In this document: positions 1 to 11,956 of the stretch, one piece after another | How positions within the stretch are numbered: position 1 is the stretch's first letter | Layout: the number at the start of each line of letters is the position of its first letter | Assembly: GCA_029959195.1 (NCBI GenBank) | Contig: CP114117.1 | Location: 1,550,001-1,614,000, forward strand | DNA: 64,000 bases | From: Dictyophora rubrovolvata | Taxonomy: Eukaryota > Basidiomycota > Agaricomycetes > Phallales > Phallaceae | Direction of reading: 5' to 3' | Notes under the pieces: model-generated | What the model was told of the DNA's origin: nothing | The model's database searches: none | Seen by the model: the letters and a program-made list of their open reading frames with translations, nothing else | Position numbers and translations under genes: made by a program

Positions 1-2836
1 GTCACATATTGAACAATATTTTCTCTTAATTTAATATTATGCTGATGTTTCAGACGAACCTCGCCTCGATCCGAGAGAAAATAAAAAGACGATCGAAACA
101 ATGCTTCGCGCTATTCTAAACCGGACGGGAGCTCAGGGCAATCCCCTCCCTTTATCCTATAAACGCCTGTTTGAAACCGTGGAGGCAGCTGTCTTGCTGC
201 TCAATAACGGTGCTGAGGTCTATTCCATGTTGACAACCCATCTCCAGCGGACTTGTGCCGAAGTTATCGCCAGGCGATTGACGTCTGAGAAGGGTCTGCC
301 GTGGTTACAACTGCTAATTGATGAATGGAAGTGGTTTGAATCTCAACTAGTAAGCCGAATATGTTTCCTTTTTTAGCTGTATCTTACCGGTGATAGACTC
401 TGTTGAAATACCTCTTTACTTGGCTTGATAGGGCATATACTTGTTCCAAAGGCATTCCGTCGATATAGTTTGTCACTTTCTTGGAAAATATCGTCACAAT
501 CCATGCTAATTATGATCATAGCGAACTAGGTCTTCAGACATTCCAAAATTATGTGATATGCAATAATTCCATCCATGACGAAATAATACCCTGTATCGAA
601 AATTGGGTTAACACAGAACGGACAACGCATACGTAACTTTTCCACGTTTCCATTTGTCACCTTTAGTTTTCTGATATCCTTCTATAGTGTTGCTACCTAT
701 CGGGATCAGATAGCAGTCCTCATCCATATACTGCAACAGATGGGACTATACGAGTCAGAATTCCAGGTTCCATATATTTTGATATGTCAAAAATTTTATA
801 CGGATGAATCTGATGTTCTTTCTCTAAGTATGTTAAGCATGATTTCACTATTACTTCCTCAAATAGACGCATTTGTATTCAATAGACGGCATGTCACCCA
901 TCGAATTTATTGGTCACTGTCTACGTAGAGTCGAAGAAGAAGTCCAAAGGTGCCACGACTTGTTACAAGAAAAAACTTTGACATTAGTCGAGAAATGTGT
1001 TGAAAAGGCTTTACTGGAGAAAAGGATCCCATGGATTGTAGCCGGTAAGTCTGACAGATAGTTATGTCTCGATACACGCTTATGGTATTAAAGGTCTATT
1101 ACCTCTTTTACGTGATAAGAATATCGAAGGCATTCGTAACATGTATGATCTCCTCGCTCGAGTGGAGGCATTCGAGCTTATACGCTTAGGCTTTGCTCAA
1201 AGCATCGAGGTGAGCGCTCTTTTATCCTGTGGACCGTCCTTATTCTTTTTATGTACACTTATAGACCATCGTGACTGAGATTGTCCTTTTACCCGTCAGT
1301 GAAGAAGAAGACATGGTTTCACATCTACTTCAGTTTAGGGCGTTTGTTGACACCCTAATTGTCTCTGCATTCCGAGAAGGTAGCGCAAATGGAGCTCCTT
1401 TAGGTACTTCCGATGACAAGAGTGAAAAACCTACACAGGCAAAAACTAGAGGGCCGTTTGCATATGCTGCCAGTGATGCTTTCGCAAGAGGGTTTAGTAA
1501 GAGACTGAGAAAACCTGCCGAGATGATAGGTATGTGCTCAGATGACTACCATATGCTTGTGCTGAATGTCACTTTTTCTTATTTTCAGCAAAATATATTG
1601 ACAGATTGATGCGTTATGGCCAGAAAGGTGATTCGGATAGGGACTTTGATGAGAAGTTGGACTCGGTTCTTTCACTTTATCAATACACCACCGGTAAGTC
1701 TATTTTAATGGAAAATGCATATTAACTCTGTTCTATCAGATCGCGATGTGTTCCGAACATTCTATTGGCGTAGTCTGGCTAAGCGTCTACTGCTCGGAAG
1801 GAGTGCATCAAATGACTTTGAAAAAGCAGTTGTCAAAAAGCTTCGTGAAGGTACCTCCCCTCATCCGCATGTGGCATCCAAGCTGAATTTCTTAGGTTAT
1901 GATCCTGAGTTTGGAAAAGGAAATCAAATGTTCAAAGACCTCGAGTTGTCGAGAGACTTGCTGGGCGAATTCCATGCTAAATTCCCCGAACTCAAGTACA
2001 TGTCGACCATGGTTCTTCAATCTTCCTCTTGGCCTTATCAACCTAAGCAAGGGCGTGAAATAGATTTACAACCTCAACTTTTATCTAATCTCGAACAATT
2101 CGAAGAGTTCTATCGCGCAAAGCACGAGCGACATAAAATAGATTGGTATCATTCTTTAGGAACTGTTACACTCACGGCTAGATTTCCGGCCGGACAGAAA
2201 GAACTTTCCGTCAGTTTATATCAAGCCGTCGTACTCATGCTTTTCAACGAAAAGGATAAATTTGATTACGCAGAAGTAAAAGAACAAACGAATCTAGGTG
2301 CGTACTGTACCACTGGGTTCAATTGCTGTCAACTAACTGTCGTCTTCATACAGACGATGCGGAACTACGTAGAACGCTTCAGTCTCTAGCCTGCGGCAAA
2401 AAGCGCGTTTTAACTAAGGTGCCGGCTGGGAAAGATGTGAACGACGGAGACGAATTTCATTATAATGCCAAGTTTACCGATCTTCATCATAACATTCGAA
2501 TTAATTCGATCCAGGAAAAAGTAACAGTACGAGAAACCCGTCTTGTCCATCCTTTAGCTGTCACTAAGTTCAAATCCACAGATCGAAGAATCACAGGCAA
2601 CAGACAAGCGTATTCAAGAAGACAGAAGCTACCTCTTAGATGCAGCTATCGTTCGAGTTATGAAAGGACGGAAGAAACTGTCGCATCAAAAGCTCATTCA
2701 GGAGGCTGTTGAAGCCATTAAGAAGCATTTCCAACCCGATGTCGGTCAAATTAAGAAGCAGATCGAAAGTTTAACGGAGAGAGAGTACATCCGACGGGAT
2801 GAGATTCAACAAGAACTTTATCATTACATTGCTTGA
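1..2836 (+). CDS. CUL4: Cullin-4, ubiquitin ligase scaffold (5' partial)
   Basis: Scaffold of a CRL4 E3 ubiquitin ligase; the N-terminal half binds the DDB1 adaptor and the C-terminal half binds the RING protein. The first visible exon starts after the acceptor at about 52-53, so the true start lies left of the window. Cullin repeats are read across many exons, with motifs such as [13 protein letters not shown] and [18 protein letters not shown]. The cullin-homology domain begins at about 1740 with [16 protein letters not shown]. The stretch [14 protein letters not shown] is near-identical to animal CUL4, which separates it from CUL1 and CUL3. The winged-helix end carries [15 protein letters not shown], whose Lys after the VM pair is the expected neddylation site, and the protein ends YHYIA. 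A 45-nt intron at 1851-1895 keeps the frame open. Family assignment is firm; some exon edges are not. Confidence 0.93.
1851..1895 (+). other. Stop-free 45-nt intron in CUL4
   Basis: The sequence has a GTACCT donor and a TTCTTAG acceptor. It is a multiple of three with no in-frame stop. Removing it joins KKLREG to YDPEFGKG, which matches other cullins; keeping it would add 15 residues ([15 protein letters not shown]) inside the cullin-homology domain. Confidence 0.75.
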
Positions 2837-3252
2837 AAATGAAGGCATCGCGCGAGTTCCGTCGCAGCATCATCATTAGTAGCTGTAGGCTCAAATCTTG
2901 CTACGAAACAATAATAATAAAAAAATAGACAGTTTTTTTTTATTCAAACATTGGCAAACGGTGCACCAGTAATAATAAAAAAGAATATCAAGCAACTTCA
3001 GACTCTCCAGACTTTTGATAGCATACTCTTTAGCTTCTTCCTTCAACACTCCGTCCTCACTCAATTCCACCCCTGTTAACTCCCCAAGTTGGGGCGAGTA
3101 AATTCCTGGAAGAGGCTATTTAAAACTCAGCGGCCAAAACAAGTGTACGCTTCGCGCATATTCTGGAATTTGCTCTATTACTTCGGTACTGAGACCACTA
3201 CACTATATAAAAGGACGTCTTGATTTGATTTTCTGGGTTGGTCATAAGCGGT
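2837..3252. other. Spacer between CUL4 and the CHORD gene
   Basis: AT-rich 3' region of CUL4, with A/T runs near 2905-2945, followed by the upstream region of the CHORD gene. Apart from the TATA-like box at 3204-3211 I see no gene or repeat. Confidence 0.6.
3204..3211 (+). promoter_or_regulatory. TATA-like box of the CHORD-CS gene
   Basis: TATATAAA lies 42 bp upstream of the predicted ATG at 3253, a fitting place for a core promoter with a short leader. Confidence 0.5.
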
Positions 3253-4680
3253 ATGCCTAAGTGCGCCAACAAGGGATGCGGCAAAGAATACGAGCCACAA
3301 GATAATACCGACGCATCCTGTCAATATCATCCCGGCAATCCAGTGAGTTGTTCTTTACCTTCTAGTTGGGCAAGTTCAAAATGTATCCAGATCTTTCACG
3401 AAGGTCTTAAGAGTTGGTCATGTTGTTCTGACATCAATCGTCCCGTGCTTGATTTCGAGTCATTCATGGCAATGTCGGTATGTCTCTATATCGTGCATGG
3501 GTGATTAGGTCCTGTTTGACAGAAATTCCAGGGGTGCACCAAAGGTAGACATACTGAACCCAAACCTAAATTGGAACATCCCACTCCACATCCCGTCTCT
3601 GTTGCTAGTTCATCCACAGTAGCTGCCGTGAGGACAAATGTAGCTGAAGATGGCACAGAGACCTTTTCAACCACTTCTGTGACTCCGACTATAGTCCCCC
3701 AGGCTGCTTTAGCATCCAATACCTCTCGGGACCCTTCCGCCCCAATAGAGGAGGAAGATGACCCAAGTATTGAAGTATCGGTGGGTGCCCCCTGTAAACG
3801 ACGTGGCTGTAGCGCCAAATTTGTCTCACAAGAAGAAAGTCGTTTGGGGGATGGAGAAAACTCTCTTTGTGTTTACCATCCGTCGCCAGTAAGAATTCAT
3901 GACGTTCGCCTACGTCTAGTCATTCAACGTATAATTAGCCTATTTTCCACGAAGGAAGTAAAGTACGTGCTGAATCGCATTCGCCAGCGTGTATCTAGAC
4001 TTTTGCGCTTCTTTGAAGGGGTATCTATGCTGCAAAAGACGAGTCCTAGAATTTGACGAGTTTCTTAAAATTAAAGGCTGCAAGACCGGAAGGCATGTTT
4101 TTGCATTAAAGCTCGACAAAGAGGTAAGACATTATTATTCTCAATGTAGTATATTCTTGCTAATTTTTTTAGTCTACCGCGGAGCATCTAGTAAACTGCC
4201 GAATTGATCATTATCAGACACCGTCCCAAGTTCATGTTTCGGTGTTCGCCAAACAGACAGACAAGGTTGCGAGTAGGGTTGAGCTGGAAGAGTACAAAGT
4301 ACGATTTTGAAAAATAATTGTTATCTGTTCTGAGTTGTTCCCTGTTTTAGGTATCTCTAGATCTTCTAATGCCAGGACATAAACGATTCAAACGGACCAT
4401 AGATTTGTATGGCCCAATTGACCCTACCACATCCAGATATACATTATTGGGTACGAAGGTAGGACGATGGCAAATCTTTAGTTTATGCCTTAGGAATTAA
4501 TATGGGTGATAGGTCGAATTGACGCTGACAAAAGCTGATAAGCGAAGCTGGCCCATTCTGGAGAAAACCAACCGTCCGATAGAAGGGTATAATCTTACAT
4601 TTGGGGTGACTGGGAGGACTGGTACCATCGGCGGCAAAGAACTCATTTTGTCCGAAGAGAATAAGGCAAGGCTGGGTTAA
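3253..4680 (+). CDS. CHORD and CS domain co-chaperone (CHORDC1/CHP-1 type)
   Basis: Hsp90 co-chaperone of the CHORDC1 family. The protein starts MPKCANKGCGKEYEP. The first zinc-binding CHORD domain has the Cys/His pattern through [20 protein letters not shown] and GCTKGRH. A Ser/Thr/Pro linker follows, then a second CHORD domain (CKRRGCSAKF, CVYHPSP, YLCCKRRVLEFDEF, GCKTGRH). A C-terminal CS (p23-like) domain runs from VNCRIDHYQTPSQVHVSVF to the stop. At least six short introns are needed. The ATG at 3253 gives the usual family start. Having CS in the same chain is the animal/fungal layout; plant RAR1 lacks CS and works with a separate SGT1. Its stop lies 14 bp from the convergent IF-2 stop. 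Confidence 0.92.
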
Positions 4681-4694
4681 AGGGATCGGTGTTA

Positions 4695-7694
4695 TTAGAG
4701 TACACCAGGTTTCTGTACTGTTTGTATTGATTGGATAATATCACCAGGCTGGAGATCTCCGAAATTGGTCAATGATATACCGCATTCCATATCCTTGCGA
4801 ATTTCCTGCATATCTCTCTTATGATGTCGTAGAGTTTGCAAAGTATCATCTATCAACCAATGAAATATAGGTTAGTTAAAGAAACAACCAGTATATGAAG
4901 AAGCCTACGATCATGCACGATTGTCCCAGCACGGACAACGCGAACTGCTTTATTCTTCTCCAACAGGCCATTGGTGACTTTGCACCCCGCCACTTTCATG
5001 ATTTCTTTGCGCTTGAGGTGAATATCAAATAATTGAGCCACCGTCGCTTCTGCAACCACACGGGTCTCAATAATCGGAGGCAGTAGCGCAATGACTTTTG
5101 CTTTAACATCTTCCATTAGACGATAAATTATATCGGACGAGATAATTGTTATGTCATTCGCTGCAGCCAGGGTTCGTATGGCTCGTGGAACAGAGACCGA
5201 AAAGGCGACAACGGCACCTAAGTATTTGTGAATTTTGCATCTATTGATGAACAGAGAATGACAGGGCGTACCACCGGTCGCTTTGGCCATCATGACGTCC
5301 GATTCCGTTACATCACCAACAGAACTGTGAACAATCTTCACACGTGCTAGATTGTTCCCTATGCCTTCCAGCGCACCAACAACAGCTTCCACGGTCCCAC
5401 TTACATCACATTTAATAACCAACCGCAATTGCTTGGTCGTTTGGACCAAATCTTCCGTGGCCTCAATGACCTCAGGAGTTTCAGTAGGTGCCTCTCTTTT
5501 GATGCGGGCTAGCCTCCGATGTTCGTTAATCGCCTCGGCGTCCTGTTCCATTACAACCTGGTCAAGTCGCCGTCTACGATTGATAATGGCCTTTCTTATG
5601 TCAGTTTCTGAACCTTGTAGTACTTCATCACCGGCAGAGGGAAATTCTTTCCAGCCAGCAACGATTACGGCCATTCCAGGATGAGCAGACCTGATGATTT
5701 CACCGTTGAAATTCATCAATTGTCTGACGCGAGCATGAGCCATGCCACTGATCAAATTGCTTCCAACTGTTAACTCTCCGCGCAGGACAAGAACAGTGGC
5801 CACAGGGCTAGCTCATATTAGAAATGAAAAAAGCATTGAGGTCATTCTACTTACCCCAATCCCTTCAACATTTTAGACTCCAGTACATATCCATGGACGG
5901 TGCCGCTTTTTTCAGCTCGTAGTTCAGCTAATTCGGCCATTAGTGAAAGATTTTCAACAAGCTGGTCGAGACCTTGTCCAGTTAATCCGGAAACCTCCAC
6001 GACAGGAATATGACCGTCGAAACATTCTAATTGTAAACCTTCAGCTAGGAGGGATTTTGTTATGTTATCCTAAGCGTACTCTTATTTAATGTGTTTCACT
6101 CAAGTGAACATACACGTACCGGATTGACGCCTAGTTTATCCATTTTATTTATTGCCACTATGACGCCGAGTTTTTCGTCCTTTTTGATAAGATCGATCAC
6201 TTCCTTAGTTTGAGGCATGACACCGTCGTCCGCGGCCACAACGAGGACAACAATATCGGTTACCCTAACACCTCTAGCACGCATAGCAGTAAAGGCGGCA
6301 TGACCGGGAGTATCCAGAAATGTTATGCTATCGCAGGATGATTTAGCGTTTGAGATAACAGGGACAGAAAATGCCCCGATGTGCTGTGTTATTCCTCCAG
6401 CTTCGTCTTTTGCTACTGATGTGGAACGAAGCGTATCCAGCAGTGTTGTTTTGCCGTGATCTACATGTCCCATAACAGTGACCACAGGAGGTCTCAAAGG
6501 TAGGGTAGAGGGATTAGGGTGTGGTTTCCTACGGTAGTTCACGTTCATAATGGTATATATGATGCTCGAAAAAGGGAGCATACGGTGGAAAAATATCAAA
6601 GGCGGCTTCTTCGTCCACTATTGGGTTTTTTTGGAACTCGAGGGCAAGCATTGAAGCATAATCAGAATTAAGAACTTTACGCATGCGCTGAGAAATTATA
6701 TATCAAGAGAACAATCGTGCATGCGCTTACTATGATCGAATGAGATTTCATTCTCCATGCCGGATTCTATCATTTTACGTTGTAAAGATTCTGGAATAGA
6801 CATTCAGAGGAAAGTACGCAAATGACGACGGGAGCGAAACTTGCCTAGGGATACATTTAATAGTCTACTAAGGTGGCCTACTGCAATGAGAGGTGGTATA
6901 TACAGGTCCTGCATATATGTTATTAACTTTGGGGGTTTTAATTTTGGATTCAGTTTGTTCTGCTTTTCTTCGTGGATATTGACGACCCGGGATGGACGTG
7001 CAATTTCCCCGCCTTGTTTGAGCGAACTTCTGGTTTTATATTTGGTTTTACTTTGGTATCGCTTCGCATTTTCATCTACTATATCGATATCGAATTTTGG
7101 ATCTGAGATTAGCCCTTTCCTTTCACTAGGGAAGCTCGCATCCAAAATCGGATCTCCCAAAATTGGGTCTTCTGAACGAGGTATATAAAATGGAGAGGTA
7201 TCCGGTTGTGAGTCACCTGCTAATGTCGATCCCGGATGTGATACATTTATGAAGGAATTGGGAACACTATTCGATGGACGAAAATGACGGGACCCCGCTT
7301 TGTTGTAATCGGCGGATGGTGGATTCTTGGAGGACCTAGCGGATGAGGATGGAGGAGGATGGTTTTTTTTTCGTTTCGAAGAAGTATCTCGAGACCACGA
7401 ATTGTCTCTATTATTATTGTTTCGGTTGTCATTGTTATCCTGGACTGCCCATCTGCCTAAGTCGACTGAATGAAGGATTTAGATTGCCACAGTAAAACAC
7501 CGGAAACCCATGAAGTCTGATAATACTCACTACTCCTGGAAGACGACGCCAACGGCTGGAAGCGTTTGGTCTAAACAACATAAAATTAATGATGTCCGTT
7601 CAGAAACAAATGGACTCACTGCAAGGTTGGTACTAGCGAATCGAAACTGCAGTGAGACTGGATTCCTGATATGACAAGTTGTCCTTGCCAACAT
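4695..7694 (-). CDS. IFM1: Mitochondrial translation initiation factor IF-2
   Basis: GTPase that brings formyl-Met-tRNA to the mitochondrial small ribosomal subunit. Reading leftward from the ATG at 7692-7694, the start [19 protein letters not shown] is rich in Arg and Ser and has no acids, as in a mitochondrial presequence. A low-complexity linker and the IF-2 N-terminal helix ([20 protein letters not shown]) follow. The GTPase domain has GHVDHGKT (P-loop), DTPGHAAF and NKMD. Domains II and III run through [10 protein letters not shown] and [20 protein letters not shown], and the C-terminal tRNA-binding domain ends [12 protein letters not shown]. Several introns are needed. The gene is head to head with the WD40 gene (39 bp between ATGs) and tail to tail with the CHORD gene. 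Confidence 0.94.
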
Positions 7695-7733
7695 AAGTAA
7701 GATCAGGAATTTCCAGTCGCAATAGCGCCGTCA

Positions 7734-9429
7734 ATGCTTCCAGGGAAAGCGGTTTTGAGCGGGCAGAATATAAAAATGTGGGCGTGTTCGTTGTTTCGAG
7801 CTTCAAGGTGAGCCGACGACTCTAGGCGCTTACTAAGCGAAATTATGCCGTTTAGAGATCCTGTCCCGAGGCAGACCTCTCATTGAGGTACATAATGCAG
7901 ACTTCCGATCCATCCCATTTTTTCAGAGCAGAGAATGACATTGCCAAAGAAGAAGTTCGTAATTTTATAGAGAAGTATCTGGTTGTCTTAACCAATACCT
8001 AACTTGAAGGCAAGAAAAATTAAGGCAGAACGAATTAAGGATGTCGGGGCTCCTGTATCTATATCGGGCAAAATTTTAGGCATCCAAGTCAAAGACTCGG
8101 ACGTTTGGATTGCGGAGAGTGACCATGTTGTCCGAAGACTTTCTCTCGAGGTCCGGTGGTTCACTCACGTCACTCCGAACGGCTTTATGTTCGCATGACT
8201 CATTTTATGTAGACAGGCAAGACCCTACAAATATACAAGGGCCATACAGGTCCAGTAACCTGTCTCTCTCTTATCAATTCGGATTATCTGATCACTGGTT
8301 CCTGGGATAAGGCATGTTCCCTCTTTCAGTAGTTCGTTATACAGATTAATTCGTGTCTAGACACTCAAAGTTTGGAAAACTTCCGTACGGATGTCTTGTG
8401 TATACTTGAAACGGTGTTAATATTGATTGTTTTAGGATAGAGCATTGATATTCTCCATCAATGCTCATGACGACTTTGTGAAAAGCTTGCTGGTAGTGCC
8501 ATCGCTGTCGCTTATAATATCGAGTTCCTCAGATAGAACTGTTAGAATATGGTGATCTTGCATCTGAACCACTCGCCCGTTTGAAAATCCGATCTGATTA
8601 TAGGAGTTAGGGACACGCATGATTTCAAGCAGCCATTTCATCAACTAGGCTCGATTGCTGCTCACACAAGGCCCGTAGAAGCACTTGCATTTCAAAATGG
8701 CGTGTTATACACTGCCGATAGCTTAGGTGCCATGAAAGCTTGGAATGTACAACGACTGGACAAAAATACTCAAGAGTGTCGAGTAACTTTGAAAGACGAG
8801 TGGCAACCTCATCGCACAGGGATAAACGCCCTTTTTGTAGCCGGTGATCTTATGTTCACAGGTAATATATGTCTCTAAGTTGATATTATATTACTTATTG
8901 ACTGTTGTAGGATCTAGTGACGAATCTGTTGTCATACAGAATGTTCCTAAAATGTCCCCAGACTTGAAAATCTTGCATCACCTAACGCAATCTTATTCGG
9001 TGAAGGCTCTTTTGCCTTTGTTTCTCACTTTTGAGGATGCTACGTACCTAGTAGTAGCCGTCGGAGATTTGCTTAGGGTATATTCATATGATCCTTTATC
9101 AGCTCAGGATCCTCCTGAATTACTCTGCGAACTCGAAGCCCACTCACATGACATTACAAGTTTAGACGTGTGGGTGCGTACCTGTAATAATGGAAGAGCT
9201 GAATTGTGGGTCCTGAGTGCAAGTTTGGACGGGACACTTAGGCGATGGAGTTTACATGGTGAGCAACGTGTTACAAGAAAAGTTTGAAGGTTGAAAGCCA
9301 CGTGTTTTAGATTTACTGACACCGAACATTCCGACGATACCTAGTGTGCACCCGAAAGCAGCAGCATCCACAACCAAATTAACTGAAGAAGAAGAGCGGG
9401 AACTGGCGGAGTTGATGGAAGATGATTAA
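7734..9429 (+). CDS. WD40 repeat protein of unknown role
   Basis: Beta-propeller protein. Repeats are visible as YKGHTGPVTCLSL...SWDKTLKVW, INAHDDFVKSLLV...SSSDRTVRIW, IAAHTRPVEALAF...DSLGAMKAW, HRTGINALFV...SSDESVVIQ and LEAHSHDITSLDVW...SLDGTLRRW, then an acidic tail ending EEERELAELMEDD. The segment EADLSLRAENDIAKEEGKAR before the propeller resembles an uncharacterised family of basidiomycete WD40 proteins I recall. The first exon from ATG 7734 to 7807 joins in frame only if the second AG of a tandem AGAG acceptor (7854-7857) is used. An internal ATG near 7779 is another possible start. Such proteins can be CUL4-DDB1 receptors, but I see no proof of that here. Confidence 0.82.
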
Positions 9430-9719
9430 CAATGTAGGCACACTATTGAAATTAGACTATGGATAAATAAACGGGATATACATTGGATGCGATGCATATA
9501 CTACAATATACCGATTCTACTGAAGGCAAAAATGAATTTACAAGAAATATATCAACATGTGAAAGTCTTATTATAAGGTTGGGGGAAGATATCACATTAA
9601 GGCAAAAATAGGGTCTAAACAATGGGTTCGCAATATCTAGACTTCAACACTGTTGGTAGAAGGATTTGGCCGGTGAAACTAAAAGGTGTTGACGTGTGTT
9701 ACTGATGTAAGTTATTTAT
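9430..9719. other. Convergent 3' spacer
   Basis: AT-rich stretch between the stops of the WD40 and Pns1 genes. I see nothing in it beyond probable 3' untranslated sequence. Confidence 0.5.
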
Positions 9720-11846
9720 TTATTTTTGAAAAGAAAAAGGGCTGACAATGTTATAAACCTCCTCACAGGTTCGAGTTCCTTGATCTTGATCGATACAATA
9801 GCATATGTAGAATGCATCCGCACTGGTCGAAATTTTACGAATGAGACACTTAAAAAAAGGCAAAAGCGGATACGTACATATCGCTTAAAATTCCGCCACA
9901 AAACCAAAACAAAAAAAAGCACACAGCTCCGACGAGGATGGCACTGAGGGGCGCATGTTCGGGACGTGTGAATGTATTGGCGGTAAGAAGATATGCACAC
10001 AAAGATATGAGCATGCTGAGCGATAACGAAGTGAGTGTCATAAGAGTCGAAAACATAGCGTCTATGATTGAAAATTAAATTTTAGAATGCGGATTTAAAG
10101 AAAATGAAACGAACATGGTGCTGGCGCAGGGCCTGGTCTCTTGACCGACGTTAAATCTCTTACCCGATGATGTGCAGTTGAGAACGCTTCTCCAGTAATA
10201 CCTGCGTGAGGTAAATTATAACCCTCAAACGTGTAGGGTCTGAGGACGCTGGATAGAACTGAGACAGGAACAGACAGTGGGTGGACAAAAGCTGGGACAA
10301 TGGGACTTTTGGTAAGCTAAAGAAAATTCAGAAATGAGACCAGACATAGACAACTCGATCTTACTGACCCGACGTAGTCCTCGAAGTATAAGCAATACCG
10401 TTCCAATACTCGTCTCCAATATGGCAGCAAGGCAAATGGTTCCAAATGATGGCCCACATGCTCGGGAGATACTGGCGCGTAATACCTCTATTTGTTCCGA
10501 GATAGACTCGATCCTTTGGGGCCTGACAGTTTTTATTAAGCGGTAATATTTCCAGACGAAAAAAAAATTACCGTTTGAAAAACCAAGCGCCAACAGTAGC
10601 TGCAGAGATAACTCTAAGCATGCCACGGATAATACAGCAGCTCCATGCCCAAGTGAAAGAAACTAGGATAAGAAACCAGACAGCATAAGCTTTCATATGC
10701 CAGTAGCTTCCTCCATACCCCACCAAAAGGAGACGGAAGCTAAGAGATATGAAAGGCAAGGTTCCTAGCAAAGCGGCGAACAGCAAAGCAGGTGATATGG
10801 CTAATAAAGGTGGACTGGACAAAAGAAATTTAGTAACTAGTTGGACGGTGTCAATGGTTCGATTTGTTCGGGACATAATATAGAAAACTGATCGAGCTGC
10901 CGAAATTGCGAGAATGGTGGGAACCAGAGAAAATATTCTAAGTCCAACGGTTGGACTCCATGCACCTTTCAATACGCTTGAATATACGAATGAGCCTGAG
11001 AATGCAGCTAATGCGGAGAAAATCAGAGAGATGGGAATAAATAAAGCTGTGATTAAAAGCATGGGCCGGGCAAAGTAGTTGAGTAAAAGTATATAGGCGT
11101 ATGAGAGAAGGGTGCAAAGAATGATTGAAATTGTTAAAAATGGCACAATACGAATGAGGCTTGAGTATGGTGTAGGGACAGGGGGAATCTAAATGTAAGT
11201 GGGCAGGTGAAAGGATGTTCAAGAATACAGTAGTGTTGAAGCTCACTGATGTTATGAAGAATGAGAAAACGGAGGCTATACAGCATATTGTGAAAGCCGT
11301 GCACCATAATATTGTCCAGTTTGTATCATTATATTTGAATAACGGAGTTCTTCCTGGATCTGGGAGAAAGAAAGCAGAGCGTGAGACTGAGTCGCGAGGC
11401 AATAGGGATTCGGTAAGAGCCAGGTGTGTTGTTGTCGCTACTGGCGGAGTTGGTGGCGATGTTGAAGGAGTAGGGGTCCGCGATGGCAGAGGAGATATTT
11501 GATGAGCAAGCCATCCTCCTTGTGTGCTGGGTTCAATTGAACCAATTAACGGTAAAGAGGCTTTCAAAATTGTATCCGTATCACCGTTATCTTCTTCTTC
11601 ATCCAGTCTTAAGTAGGGATCTTCCAGTTCTTCGTCTCCCCTTAATCGAGGCTCCCCATGTTCATCTAACTCTAGGTCATCGCGAGAAAATGCTGTTTCC
11701 TGTTGTGCCAGCCGACTTGCAGGGAGGGATTCACCCTCTTCAGACTCATGGAACGAATAGAACAATGGCAACGATGCCTGCGAAGAATCTGCTAATGTCC
11801 TATTATTGAGAAATCTTGAAGCATATTGAGAAAAGGACGCGTTCAT
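9720..11846 (-). CDS. PNS1: Pns1/choline-transporter-like (CTL) membrane protein
   Basis: Multi-pass membrane protein of the CTL/SLC44 (DUF580) family; yeast Pns1 sits at the plasma membrane and its substrate is unsettled. The N-terminal 150 or so residues are acidic and Ser/Pro-rich (LRLDEEEDNGDTDT, TPTPSTSPPTPP) and likely cytosolic. About ten hydrophobic segments follow from TILWCTAFTICCIASVFSFF onward, with the conserved stretch SYWHMKAYAVWFLILVSFTW. The last exon gives ADAFYICYCIDQDQGTRTC and ends SPFSFQK; the ICYCID-type end is a family hallmark. At least five introns. The start is the first ATG at 11844-11846, 110 bp from the divergent ATG2 start. Confidence 0.88.
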
Positions 11847-11956
11847 GGAAACCGTCCAAGGACAGTACAAGGTTTGGGCTGGAGGAGAATGTCAATGCGT
11901 ACGTAGTTTTTGGCAACCCCTCAAGTACTATCCGCACGTGACTCAATTACATAGTC

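Noticed and set aside
9716-10000. Independent ORF at the 3' end of the Pns1 gene
   Set aside because: The frame is an unspliced reading; the correct last exon is in another frame and gives the family ending ADAFYICYCID.
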